Origin: JANNVK01 sp031430435
GTDB taxonomy: Bacteria > Acidobacteriota > Blastocatellia > Pyrinomonadales > Pyrinomonadaceae
Direction of reading: 5' to 3'
NCBI GenBank assembly: GCA_031430435.1
Contig: JANPBM010000102.1
Coordinates: 1 to 64,000 of the forward strand
DNA length: 64,000 nucleotides
In this document: positions 41,845 through 50,656 of the stretch, one piece after another
How the letters are laid out: each line of letters opens with the position of its first letter
Numbering within the stretch: position 1 is the first letter of the stretch
Program-made: the position numbers and the translations under genes
Notes under the pieces: model-generated
What the model saw: the letters and a program-made list of their open reading frames with translations, nothing else
Databases searched by the model: none
What the model was told of the DNA's origin: nothing

Positions 41845-42255
41845 ATGAGTAATTCGGATTTAGGTAAATTGATAAGCGTTCACTGCGTTTCAGCCGCGTT
41901 ATTGCAACGTTCGGTAATCGTAATTTTGATTTCGCTGTTCTTTGCATTGGCGATGTTTGTCGGCTTTTTGATTACCCGTAAATTCGTTTTATTGCTGTTG
42001 GCAGTCGCGTTTTTTGCAATCAATATTCTCACGCTTTTCAGTTTGATTGCCCGCCGAAAAAAAGACTTCCGGCTTTACGAACAAGGTTTTACATTCAACA
42101 AAATGTCCCGACGTTTTGTTGAAATCGCAGATTTAAAAGTAAAAAATAAATCGTCCGGCGAGATTTTAACAACTTCGGGCGAGAAAATAGCACTGACCGA
42201 AGCAATCGCGGATGTTGCCGAAATTATCAAAATAATCGAGGCAAAAATTAAATAA
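41845..42255 (+). CDS. Small membrane protein
   Basis: 136 residues with two adjacent membrane helices (about 22-43 and 47-66; VIVILISLFFALAMFVGFLI, VLLLLAVAFFAINILTLF). A positively charged RRKKDF link follows and a soluble C-terminal domain of alternating beta strands and a helix (FRLYEQGFTFNKMSRRFVEI, EIIKIIEAKIK) that may be PH-like. Family not recognised. It overlaps the end of the broken SRPBCC gene (opposite strand) by 8 bp. Confidence 0.7.
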   Translation: MSNSDLGKLISVHCVSAALLQRSVIVILISLFFALAMFVGFLITRKFVLLLLAVAFFAINILTLFSLIARRKKDFRLYEQGFTFNKMSRRFVEIADLKVKNKSSGEILTTSGEKIALTEAIADVAEIIKIIEAKIK

Positions 42256-42717
42256 AGCGTTTCCAATCATCGCTTTCGGCAGTTCGTTTCAGCGTTTCAT
42301 TTCTCATCACCAATAAATCTTTCATATATCTTTCAAGAAACAAAAAATCCGCGATATTTCCTAAAAATCCGAGCGGCGAATCATAATCAAAAACATCTCG
42401 CATCACGGTTTTTCCGTCTGTCGTTTCAAAAAAATGGTCGTGGTCGAATCGGGCGAACGCCCCCGAAACCATCGCATCGCTGAACTTTGTCGGACGTTCG
42501 CAAACAGTTATTTTCGAGGTTAATTTTTGTTTGATGCCGAAATGAATTGCTTCCCAAGTTACGGTTTCGCCGAGGTTTATCAAGCCTTTTGTAACACCTG
42601 CAACCGCTTTTCGTTCGTATGCAAAAGTGTTTCAGCGTGTAAATCAATAGAACGTGCAAGGTCGAAAACTCTTTCGATTGGTGCGTTGATAATTGTTTCA
42701 AGTTTAATTTTCGGCAT
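42248..42717 (-). pseudogene. SRPBCC-family gene broken by a -1 frameshift
   Basis: An ATG at 42717 opens MPKIKLETIINAPIERVFDL and then leaves the frame after ETLLHTNEK. Sequence typical of the same SRPBCC (polyketide-cyclase-like ligand-binding) family resumes in the other frame as AVAGVTKGLINLGETVTWE and runs to the stop at 42248. Adding one base in the A4/T4 run at 42608-42611 joins both parts into about 156 residues, the normal length. So either a recent frameshift or a homopolymer sequencing error. It overlaps the Uma2 gene's end by 14 bp. Confidence 0.8.
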
Positions 42718-43321
42718 TTGCAACCAAAATTTCGCTAACTTTTATTTCGATTTCAGGAAACGCAACCAAGTTAAATTTATCGCCGATTCGATGAGTTTTT
42801 TTAAATTCGTAACCGTCAAAATTCGGCTCACGGTAATCTTCGATTGTTTGTTCGTTGACGTTCAGCAAAAGATATTGAACGATTCCGGCACGAGCATAAA
42901 GGAGCGATTTTGTTTCGCGGTCTTGATACAAAGTCGTGTCTGAAATTTCCATGACAAGATAAATATCTGCGGATGTCGGGTGTTTTTCAAAATAATTTCC
43001 ACGCGGCTGTTTAGCCAAAACAATATCCGGCTCAGGCTCAGAAAAATTGTCTAAAGTAATCGGATTTTGATTTCTCAAATACACACTTTTACCGAGTTTT
43101 TCATTCAAAATATCTGCAACTAAATCATTAAAAATCGCGTGTTTCGTTCCCTTTGCCGGAATTTCAATAATCTCCCCGTTTAATAATTCGACTCTTTCGC
43201 CGTTGTCAAAAAAGCCGAGTTCGGTCATTCGGTCGTATTCGGCAACCGTGATTAAGCGGCGATTTGAGCTGTTTATTTGAGTTTTCGGAACGATTTGTGT
43301 TATCTCTGAAACTGCCGTCAT
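42704..43321 (-). CDS. Uma2-family (DUF820) putative endonuclease
   Basis: 205 residues. PD-(D/E)XK-type pattern of the Uma2 family: RVELLNGEIIEI early, SEPEPDIVLAKQ with catalytic Asp, and IYLVMEISDTT with E followed by the strand that carries the lysine-like position, then SLLYARAGIVQYLLLNV. No catalytic lysine is obvious at the standard spacing. Uma2 genes occur in many copies in cyanobacteria, Chloroflexota and Acidobacteriota, and their biological role is unsettled. It precedes the SRPBCC pseudogene with a 14-bp overlap. Confidence 0.85.
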   Translation of the reverse strand: MTAVSEITQIVPKTQINSSNRRLITVAEYDRMTELGFFDNGERVELLNGEIIEIPAKGTKHAIFNDLVADILNEKLGKSVYLRNQNPITLDNFSEPEPDIVLAKQPRGNYFEKHPTSADIYLVMEISDTTLYQDRETKSLLYARAGIVQYLLLNVNEQTIEDYREPNFDGYEFKKTHRIGDKFNLVAFPEIEIKVSEILVANAEN

Positions 43322-43435
43322 ATTTTTTACCTCAACGCAAAATTATATCACAAAATTTTAACTCAAATTGTCGTTTTTGCAAGAAAGCGTTAGACTTAAA
43401 GTATTGAAATTTTATTGATATTTTTGGAGAAATGA

Positions 43436-45097
43436 ATGAGCGTAGAAGTTGTCATGCCGCAAATGGGCGAATCAATTACCGAAGGAACGATTTCAAAATG
43501 GTTGAAAAAAATCGGCGAAACGGTTGAAAAAGATGAAGCGATTTTAGAAATTTCGACCGATAAAGTTGATGCCGAAGTTCCGAGTTCGGGGGCGGGCGTT
43601 TTGCTCGAAATTCGTCATCAAGAAGGCGAAACGGTTGAGGTTGGAACAGTTTTGGCGATAGTTGGAGAAGTCGGCAGCGGTACGCAGTCGGCAGTTGTTG
43701 AAGTGCCTGAAGTTGAAGAAGTTAAACCTGCGATTGTTGAAGTGCCGCAAGTTGTTGAAACTCCGCAACCTGTTGTCGCAACTGATTCTAACGCCGGTGC
43801 CGCTGAAATCGTGATGCCGCAAATGGGCGACTCTATTACGGAAGGTACGGTTTCAAAATGGTTGAAAAAAGTTGGCGATGCAGTTGAAAAAGACGAAGCG
43901 ATTTTGGAAATTTCGACCGATAAAGTTGATGCCGAAGTTCCGAGTTCCGCCGCCGGAATTTTGCTTGAAATTCGTTACCAAGAAGGCGAAACAGTAGAAG
44001 TCGGGACGGTTTTGGCGTTGGTCGGAGCAGTTGGCAGTCAGCCGAAAACCGAAGTTGCAAAAGTTGTTGAAATACCACAAGTCGTTGAAATTCCGCAAGC
44101 TAAAGCGGCGGCGGCAACTGCGGGAAACCAAACGCTCGAATCTTTGCGGCTGACCAAATCGAGTCCGTTGGTTCGCAATATCGCCAAAGAACACGGCGTT
44201 GATTTATCGAGAATCGCAGGTTCCGGCATCAGCGGTCGCGTTACAAAAACAGATATTTTGAGCTATTTGGACACAGGTGCGGCTTTGCGTCCGCAAGATT
44301 TGCTTATCAAACCTATTACGCCGATGGTTTCTGCTCCGACGGTTTCAACTTCGCAAAATTCAACCGTAACAGCTCCGCAGGTTGCTGCGAACGTTGGTGA
44401 CAGAGTTGAACCGATGTCGAATATGCGGAAACGAATCGCCGAAAATATGGTAATTTCGCGTAAAACTTCGGCTCACGTTACATCGGTTTATGAAATTGAT
44501 ATGACGAATGTGGTCAAATTCCGCGACAAAAATAAAAATGCTTTTGCGGAACGTTTCGGCACAAAATTAACGTTTATGCCGTTCATTTTCCAAGCCGTAA
44601 CGCAAGCCTTGCGAAAATATCCGATTATCAATTCACAAGTTGACGGCGACAAAATTATTTACAAAAACGACGTAAATTTAGGAATGGCGGTCGCATTGGA
44701 TTGGGGTTTGATTGTGCCGGTTATAAAACACGCCGACACACTTTCACTTTCCGGCTTAACGTTGACAGCAAACGATTTAGCGGAACGCGCGAGAACAAAA
44801 AAACTAAATCCCGATGAAGTTACAGGCGGAACTTTTACGATTACAAACACCGGAACTTTCGGCGGATTATTCGGCACACCGATTATCAATCAGCCGCAAG
44901 TTGCGATTTTATGCTTCGGAACAATCGAAAAACGTCCGAAAGTTTTAACCACGCCCGACGGCGACGACTACATCGCAATCCGTTCAATGGCTTATTTTGC
45001 ATTGACTTACGATCACAGAATTGTTGACGGTTCAGACGGCGAGAAGTTTTTATCGTTCGTGAAAAATTATCTGGAAACAACGCAATTCAGTTTGTAA
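43436..45097 (+). CDS. 2-oxoacid dehydrogenase E2 acyltransferase with two lipoyl domains
   Basis: 553 residues: two lipoyl domains (about 1-78 and 120-200), each with EISTDKVDAEVPS in which Lys is lipoylated, separated by a Pro/Val/Glu linker; a peripheral-subunit-binding domain (about 235-275; LVRNIAKEHGVDLSRIAGSG) and the catalytic domain ending YDHRIVDGSDGEKFL with the active-site His. It moves acyl groups from E1 to CoA. Succinyl, acetyl or branched-chain specificity cannot be read. The lipoyl repeats are near-identical DNA at 360-bp spacing. E1 and E3 genes are not adjacent. Confidence 0.93.
   Translation: MSVEVVMPQMGESITEGTISKWLKKIGETVEKDEAILEISTDKVDAEVPSSGAGVLLEIRHQEGETVEVGTVLAIVGEVGSGTQSAVVEVPEVEEVKPAIVEVPQVVETPQPVVATDSNAGAAEIVMPQMGDSITEGTVSKWLKKVGDAVEKDEAILEISTDKVDAEVPSSAAGILLEIRYQEGETVEVGTVLALVGAVGSQPKTEVAKVVEIPQVVEIPQAKAAAATAGNQTLESLRLTKSSPLVRNIAKEHGVDLSRIAGSGISGRVTKTDILSYLDTGAALRPQDLLIKPITPMVSAPTVSTSQNSTVTAPQVAANVGDRVEPMSNMRKRIAENMVISRKTSAHVTSVYEIDMTNVVKFRDKNKNAFAERFGTKLTFMPFIFQAVTQALRKYPIINSQVDGDKIIYKNDVNLGMAVALDWGLIVPVIKHADTLSLSGLTLTANDLAERARTKKLNPDEVTGGTFTITNTGTFGGLFGTPIINQPQVAILCFGTIEKRPKVLTTPDGDDYIAIRSMAYFALTYDHRIVDGSDGEKFLSFVKNYLETTQFSL
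43451..44025 (+). repeat. Direct duplication of the lipoyl-domain coding segment
   Basis: About 215 bp starting at 43451 recurs at 43811 (offset 360 bp) with high nucleotide identity, including the stretch coding EISTDKVDAEVPS. A recent intragenic duplication or gene conversion. Confidence 0.8.
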
Positions 45098-45106
45098 AAT
45101 TGGCTG

Positions 45107-46039
45107 ATGAGAAAACTTATCTCGTTGATTATATTGAGTTTGCTGATTATTTCCGCTTGTGAAAAACGGGTAGAAAATGAGGCAAACTCTTTTTCGCTTG
45201 AAGTTGTAAAAGAAACGCAAAAAGTTCCCGAAGATTTGGCGAAAGCAATCAAATCAGTCGAGCCGTTTTTCAAGCTAATGGGCAAGCCGAAGCCTGATGA
45301 ATGGCTGGCGAGATTCAAAGAAGACGGTCAGACTTTTGAACAATACATAAATTCAAATCCGACTTTACCGACCGAAGAACGCAAAATTATTTATGTTCAG
45401 CCAATCGGAAAATTTAATTCCGAACAGCAAAAGGTTATTAAACTAACCGCCGAATATATAGAAAATCATTTCGGATTGACTGTTAAGTTATTGCCGATAC
45501 AGAAGTTAAAAGAACCTTTGTCGCTTGAAAACTATCGAATAAATCAATTTTCAAAAAACAAACAAATTCGCACAGGTTTCGTCATGGACAATCTTTTGCG
45601 TCCGAATTTGCCGAAAGATGCCGCAGCTTTGATTGCGTTTACAAATGAAGATTTGTATCTCGACAAAAGTTTCAACTTCGTTTTCGGACAAGCAAGTTTG
45701 GAAAACCGTGTCGGCGTGTGGTCACTTTATCGGTTTAATGACGAGCATAATTTCGATAAATTCTTAACCCGAACGATAAAAATTGCGGTTCATGAAACAG
45801 GACATATGTTTTCAATTGCACACTGCACAAAATACGAATGTGTTATGTCGGGCTGCAATCATTTGGGCGAAACTGATAAACATCCGATTGATGCTTGTCC
45901 CGAATGTATAGCAAAAATTTGTTGGTTTTCAAAAATTGAGCCGAAAAAACGATATGAAAAACTTGCAGGGTTTTGCAATAAAAACGGTTTAAACGTTGAA
46001 GCAAAAGAGTTTAGAGAGAAAGTGAAGGCTGTAAATTAG
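45107..46039 (+). CDS. Archaemetzincin-like lipoprotein metalloprotease
   Basis: 310 residues. Lipoprotein signal with lipobox IISAC (Cys18). The catalytic zinc motif HETGHMFSIAHC starts at H229, followed by CVMSGCNHL and a downstream CPEC pair that fits the archaelysin second zinc site. So it belongs to peptidase family M54 (archaemetzincin). Bacterial members are uncharacterised; envelope location suggests turnover of a surface or secreted protein. It lies 9 bp after the E2 gene and 4 bp before purN, an otherwise unrelated neighbour pair. Confidence 0.85.
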   Translation: MRKLISLIILSLLIISACEKRVENEANSFSLEVVKETQKVPEDLAKAIKSVEPFFKLMGKPKPDEWLARFKEDGQTFEQYINSNPTLPTEERKIIYVQPIGKFNSEQQKVIKLTAEYIENHFGLTVKLLPIQKLKEPLSLENYRINQFSKNKQIRTGFVMDNLLRPNLPKDAAALIAFTNEDLYLDKSFNFVFGQASLENRVGVWSLYRFNDEHNFDKFLTRTIKIAVHETGHMFSIAHCTKYECVMSGCNHLGETDKHPIDACPECIAKICWFSKIEPKKRYEKLAGFCNKNGLNVEAKEFREKVKAVN

Positions 46040-46043
46040 AGAA

Positions 46044-46664
46044 ATGAAACTTGGAATCCTAATATCGGGACGCGGATCGAATATGAGTGCAATCGTAAAA
46101 GCCGTCAAAAGCGAGCGAATTCCCGACTCCGAAATTGCCGTGGTTATTTCCGATAAACCGTCGGCAATCGGTTTGTTGAAGGCGACCGAACTGGAAATTG
46201 AAACTGTCGCGTGTCCGCGAAACGGGCGTACGCGTGAAGCACACGATGCGGAAATTATCGCGGAATTGCGGCGGCGAAATGTTGATTTTGTCTGTCTCGC
46301 AGGTTATATGCGTTTGCTTTCGGCTGATTTTGTGCGTGCATTTCCGGATAAAATCGTCAACATTCATCCAAGTTTATTGCCGTCTTTTGCGGGTTTGGAC
46401 GCACAACAACAAGCCGTTGATTACGGCGTTAGATTTTCGGGCTGCACGGTTCATCTGGTTGACGAACTGCTTGATCACGGTGCGATTATTGCCCAAAAAG
46501 TTGTCGAAGTTTTTGCCGATGATACGGCTGAAACATTGTCCGCAAGGATTCTGGAACACGAACACGAACTTTATATTGAAGCCTTGACGATGATTGTCAG
46601 CGGAAATTTTGATATAATCGGGCGAAAGTTCGTTATCAATGAAGAATTAAAAATTAAGAATTAA
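46044..46664 (+). CDS. purN: Phosphoribosylglycinamide formyltransferase
   Basis: Transfers formyl from 10-formyl-THF to GAR in de novo purine synthesis. 206 residues, standard length. GRGSNMSAI near the start binds phosphate; NIHPSLLPSFAGLDAQQQAV (about 107-126) carries the catalytic Asn-His region, and VDELLDHGAIIAQ the catalytic Asp. The last ten residues (VINEELKIKN) are encoded by an intergenic-type repeat that continues past the stop, so the C-terminal tail appears to have been altered by the repeat. Confidence 0.95.
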   Translation: MKLGILISGRGSNMSAIVKAVKSERIPDSEIAVVISDKPSAIGLLKATELEIETVACPRNGRTREAHDAEIIAELRRRNVDFVCLAGYMRLLSADFVRAFPDKIVNIHPSLLPSFAGLDAQQQAVDYGVRFSGCTVHLVDELLDHGAIIAQKVVEVFADDTAETLSARILEHEHELYIEALTMIVSGNFDIIGRKFVINEELKIKN

Positions 46665-46722
46665 GAATTTTTTCTGCTTCAAAATAATCGAGTTTTAATT
46701 TTTAATTCGTAATTCTTCATTG
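46637..46722. repeat. Palindrome of AATTAAGA/AATTCGT-type units
   Basis: CAATGAAGAATTA at 46637-46649 has its exact complement at 46710-46722; the flanking 15 bp also pair imperfectly. Units of about seven bases. The left arm lies inside purN's 3' end and the right arm ends just before the wzm start. Confidence 0.75.
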
Positions 46723-46725
46723 TTA

Positions 46726-47544
46726 ATGTCGGAAATCATAAAAATAAAACCAAGCGGTGCGTGGATAAATTTAGATTTGAAGGAACTCTGGAAGTACCGC
46801 GAACTTCTTTATTTTCTTACACTTCGAGACATTCAGATTCGTTACAAGCAAACTTTTTTCGGCGTTTTTTGGGCAATTTTACAGCCTGTTTTGACGACCG
46901 CGATTTTTACGGTAATTTTTACAAACTTCGCTCGATTCGATTCAAATTCCGTTCCGTATCCGTTGCTTGCCTTGAGCGGAATTTTGCTGTGGTTTTTTAT
47001 AAATTATGCAATTACGAACGCCGGAAACAGTTTAATCAGTAACACGAATTTGGTTACAAAAGTGTATTTTCCGCGTTTGATTGTGCCGATTTCCGCAACG
47101 TTAGCAGGTTTAATCGATTTGATTATCGGCGTTGGGTTGTTGATAATTTTGATGTTTTATTACGGCGTTACAATTTCAACGCAAATCATTTTTGCACCGA
47201 TATTTATTGCTCTTGCCGTAATTTTTGCGATAAGTTCGGGCATAATGTTTGCCGCTTTGAATGTACGTTTCCGCGATATAAAACACGCTTTGCCCTTTGG
47301 TTTGCAAGTTTTGATGTTTGCTTCGCCGGTTTTTTACACGAGCGAAAATCTGTCGGAAAAAATGCGGTTTATTTTAGCGTTTAATCCGTTAAGCGGAATT
47401 TTGCAAGGTTTCCGCAGTTCGCTTTTCGGCACGCCGTTCGATTGGTTTGCGCTAACAATTTCGGTCGCGATGACGCTGATTTTACTTGCCGTTTCGCTCT
47501 TTATTTTCAAACGAATGGAAGACGATTTTGCCGATTTAATTTGA
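46726..47544 (+). CDS. wzm: ABC-2 type polysaccharide export permease (Wzm)
   Basis: 272 residues from the ATG at 46726 (a TTG two codons upstream lies in the repeat). Cytosolic start with LKELWKYRELLYFLTLRDIQIRYKQT, then six membrane helices (including VFWAILQPVLTTAIFTVIF-like, VPISATLAGLIDLIIG, FALTISVAMTLILLAV). The family pattern LTLRDIQIRYKQTFFGVFWA is intact. Its stop overlaps the wzt ATG. It forms the channel half of an O-antigen or capsule-type exporter. Confidence 0.92.
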   Translation: MSEIIKIKPSGAWINLDLKELWKYRELLYFLTLRDIQIRYKQTFFGVFWAILQPVLTTAIFTVIFTNFARFDSNSVPYPLLALSGILLWFFINYAITNAGNSLISNTNLVTKVYFPRLIVPISATLAGLIDLIIGVGLLIILMFYYGVTISTQIIFAPIFIALAVIFAISSGIMFAALNVRFRDIKHALPFGLQVLMFASPVFYTSENLSEKMRFILAFNPLSGILQGFRSSLFGTPFDWFALTISVAMTLILLAVSLFIFKRMEDDFADLI

Positions 47545-48791
47545 TGAAAGCAATTGAAGTAGAAAATTTATCGAAACTTTATTATCTCGGCGGAAAGATG
47601 AGCGGTTCTGTTCGCGAAGCGTTATCAAGTTTCGGTAAACGTCAAGAAAAACAAGAGTTATGGGCGTTGAAAGATGTTGGTTTTGAAGTTTCGCAAGGTG
47701 AAACGCTCGGTATTGTCGGCAAAAACGGGGCGGGAAAATCGACACTTTTGAAAATTCTATCGCGTATCACCAAACCGACAAGCGGTTCGGCAACTTTGCA
47801 CGGTCGCGTCGGAAGTCTGTTGGAAGTCGGCACGGGTTTTCATAACGAACTTTCGGGACGCGAAAATATCTTTCTAAACGGGGCAATTTTAGGAATGAAA
47901 CGAGCCGAAATTGCCAAAAAATTCGATGAAATCGTTGCGTTTGCCGAAGTCGAAAAATTTATTGACACGCCTGTCAAACATTATTCGAGCGGAATGTTTA
48001 TGCGGTTGGCGTTTGCGGTTGCCGCACATCTTGAAACCGAGATTTTGATTGTTGACGAAGTTTTGGCGGTCGGCGATGTTTCGTTTCAAAAGAAATGTTT
48101 CGGTAAAATGCAGGATATTCGAGAGCAAGGTCGCACAGTTTTGTTTGTTTCGCACGATACATCCGCAGTTACGCGGACGTGCAATCGCGCAATCGCGTTG
48201 AATCAAGGTAAAATAGAATTAGACGGAACCGCGACCGAGGTTATCCGCGATTATTTGAACGCAAGTTGGAGCGTTGCCGCCGAAAAAGATTTTGAAACTG
48301 AAATTACCGCTCCGCAAAGCGAATTTGTTAAACTAAAAAAAGTCAGAGTCATTGATGAAAACTTTAAAACTGTCAGTTCACACGATATTCGCCGAAAAAT
48401 CGGATTCCAAGCAACTTATGAAGTCTTGAAATCCGGTGAAATTTTGTTGCCGAACTTTCAACTTTATAACCAAGATCGTGTGCATGTTTTTACGGTCCAA
48501 GACGTTACAGAAGATTGGCAACGGCGTAAAAAAGAAAAAGGCGAATATACAAGCACAGTTTGGATTCCCGCAAACTTTATGGCAGAAGGAACTTTTTTTG
48601 TAAATTTTGCGATTGTAACCTATTTACCGGCGAATCGAGTTCATTTTAATTCGCTCGATATTGTCAGTTTTGATGTGGTTGATTCAACCGACGGCGACAC
48701 GGCTCGCGGAGATTACGCCGGAAAAATGGAAGGCATAATTCGTCCGATTTTAGATTGGGAAACGGAGGTGAAGGTAAAAGGTAAAAAGTAA
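47544..48791 (+). CDS. wzt: Polysaccharide export ATPase (Wzt) with C-terminal carbohydrate-binding domain
   Basis: 415 residues from the ATG at 47544, inside the wzm stop (TGATG). ATPase domain: Walker A GKNGAGKST (59-67), signature YSSGMFMRLAFAVA and Walker B EILIVDEVLAVGD, with the SHDTSAVTR switch. The C-terminal extension (about 260-415; beta-rich, IGFQATYEVLKSGEILLPN) is the Wzt glycan-binding domain that recognises a terminally modified chain. This suggests the exported polymer carries a cap, perhaps made by the methyltransferases downstream. Confidence 0.92.
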   Translation: MKAIEVENLSKLYYLGGKMSGSVREALSSFGKRQEKQELWALKDVGFEVSQGETLGIVGKNGAGKSTLLKILSRITKPTSGSATLHGRVGSLLEVGTGFHNELSGRENIFLNGAILGMKRAEIAKKFDEIVAFAEVEKFIDTPVKHYSSGMFMRLAFAVAAHLETEILIVDEVLAVGDVSFQKKCFGKMQDIREQGRTVLFVSHDTSAVTRTCNRAIALNQGKIELDGTATEVIRDYLNASWSVAAEKDFETEITAPQSEFVKLKKVRVIDENFKTVSSHDIRRKIGFQATYEVLKSGEILLPNFQLYNQDRVHVFTVQDVTEDWQRRKKEKGEYTSTVWIPANFMAEGTFFVNFAIVTYLPANRVHFNSLDIVSFDVVDSTDGDTARGDYAGKMEGIIRPILDWETEVKVKGKK

Positions 48792-48863
48792 AAGGGCAAA
48801 CTTTTTCCTCAGGTTTTACCTTCCCAGACTTCCTAAACTTTAGAGACTTCCAAGACTTAAAAA

Positions 48864-49688
48864 ATGTTAAATCCTTTAGAACATTCAATTTGTTTAGAAA
48901 AACCGCTTTGGTTACAAGATACTGCGTGGGCAGAACATATTCCGTTTGCGATGTTCGCTGTTTCTGCCTTGCAACCAAAAATTTTGGTCGAACTTGGTTC
49001 ACATCGAGGCGTTTCATATTGTGCTTTTTGTCAAACGGTTAAATCGTTGCAAACAAAGACGAAATGTTACGCAGTGGACACATGGCAAGGCGACGAACAC
49101 GCGGGGAAATTTGAGAACGAAATTTTCAACACGCTGCAAAACTACCATAATCCGCTTTACTCGGATTTTTCGACGCTTTTGCGTTCAACCTTTGATGAAG
49201 CCTTGCCGAAATTTACAGATAATTCGATTGATTTGCTGCATATTGACGGATTTCATACATACGATGCCGTAAAACACGATTTTGAAACGTGGTTACCGAA
49301 AATGTCGGAACGCGGAATTATATTGTTTCACGATACTTTTGTCCGTGATAAAGGTTTCGGCGTGTGGAAATTTTGGGCGAAATTATGCGAAGAATACCCG
49401 AATAATTTTGAGTTTCATCACGGTCACGGACTCGGAGTTTTAGCCGTCGGAACGGAAATTCCGGAAAGTTTCAAACCGCTTTTCGACGCTGATGAACAGG
49501 AAGCGGAAATTATTCGTAAATTCTTTCAACAAATGGGTTTAAGACTTGAAGCCGTGAGAATTTTCGATGCCCAGCAAGACTATATCGAACGTTTGCGGAC
49601 ATACGAAAAAGTTGTCCAAGATTCAAAAGTAATGCGTGCTTACCGAAAATTGAAAGACGAAGGATTATCCGGTTTTGTTAAAAAGTGA
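48864..49688 (+). CDS. Class I SAM-dependent methyltransferase (Methyltransf_24-like)
   Basis: 274 residues. FAVSALQPKILVELGSHRG-type motif I (about 30-50, VELGSHRGVSYCAF), DTWQGDEHAG, then DLLHIDGFHTYDAVKHDFETWL with acid pocket, and FHDTF. Related proteins occur in O-antigen and capsule clusters and methylate sugars or cap residues. The C-terminal region (about 205-274) is helical (FIEKV-like, YIERLRTYEKVVQDSK). It overlaps the GT2 gene by one base at the TGATG junction. Methylation target inferred. Confidence 0.85.
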   Translation: MLNPLEHSICLEKPLWLQDTAWAEHIPFAMFAVSALQPKILVELGSHRGVSYCAFCQTVKSLQTKTKCYAVDTWQGDEHAGKFENEIFNTLQNYHNPLYSDFSTLLRSTFDEALPKFTDNSIDLLHIDGFHTYDAVKHDFETWLPKMSERGIILFHDTFVRDKGFGVWKFWAKLCEEYPNNFEFHHGHGLGVLAVGTEIPESFKPLFDADEQEAEIIRKFFQQMGLRLEAVRIFDAQQDYIERLRTYEKVVQDSKVMRAYRKLKDEGLSGFVKK

Positions 49689-50656
49689 TGAAAATTTCCA
49701 TCGCACTTTGCACTTACAACGGCGAGAAATTCTTAACCGAACAACTCGAAAGTTTTCTTGCGCAAACTCGCTTGCCCGATGAATTAGTTGTTGGCGATGA
49801 TTGCTCAAACGATGCAAGCATTAGAGTTATCGAAGATTTTGCCAAAAACTCGCCGTTCCCTGTTCATCTTCAAACTAACGAAAGTAATCTAGGCTCGACC
49901 AAAAATTTTGAACAGGCAATTTCACGGTGCAGCGGCGATTTGATTTTTTTATCCGACCAAGACGATATTTGGAAATCCGGAAAAATTGAGCGAATTGAAA
50001 ATATATTTGTTGAAAATAAAGAAGTCGGAATGGTTTTTACGAATGCGGAAATTGTTGACGAAAACCTGAATTCGGTCGGGCAAAGTTTGTGGCATTTTAC
50101 ATTTCCGAAAGAACGCCGGAACGACAATTTGTTTGATAGTTTATTGCGTCAAAACGTTGTAACCGGAGCAACAATGGCGTTCCGAAGCAAGTTTCGCAAC
50201 CAGTTTTCGCCGATTCCCGTTGATATTCCAAACGCGATTCACGACGCTTGGATTTCGATTGTAATTGCCGCAAATTCCGAAGTAAAATTTCTCGACGAAA
50301 ACTTGGTTAAATATCGCCAGCATTCTAATCAGCAACTCGGCATAAACCTAAACGATAAAGGAAACTATTCAAAATCAATAAGTTACAACCAAAATGAAAT
50401 TTTACGTTTGGAGAAAATGCGAGAAATTTTTCACACAAATCCGGCATTTCTACATTTAGAAAAAAATGATAAAATTGAAAAATTTATCGTCGAAAAACGT
50501 GAAATCATAAAACATTACAAAGCCAGAATGGATATTCTCGGTAATCGTTTAAGCCGAATTTTGCCGATTTTACGCGAACATCAAAGCGGACGTTACAATC
50601 GATTTTCAAAAGGTTGGAAAAGTGCCGTAAAAGATTTATTTGAATCAAAAATATGA
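49688..50656 (+). CDS. Family 2 glycosyltransferase
   Basis: 322 residues from the ATG at 49688, overlapping the previous TGA. GT-A fold: KISIALCTYNGEKFLTEQLES, VVGDDCSNDAS, LIFLSDQDDIWKSGKIERIE (the DQDD region is the DxD metal site) and GATMAFRSKF. C-terminal helices near 255-322. Rhamnosyl or other nucleotide-sugar specificity is not readable. It makes part of the exported polysaccharide in the cluster. Confidence 0.9.
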   Translation: MKISIALCTYNGEKFLTEQLESFLAQTRLPDELVVGDDCSNDASIRVIEDFAKNSPFPVHLQTNESNLGSTKNFEQAISRCSGDLIFLSDQDDIWKSGKIERIENIFVENKEVGMVFTNAEIVDENLNSVGQSLWHFTFPKERRNDNLFDSLLRQNVVTGATMAFRSKFRNQFSPIPVDIPNAIHDAWISIVIAANSEVKFLDENLVKYRQHSNQQLGINLNDKGNYSKSISYNQNEILRLEKMREIFHTNPAFLHLEKNDKIEKFIVEKREIIKHYKARMDILGNRLSRILPILREHQSGRYNRFSKGWKSAVKDLFESKI

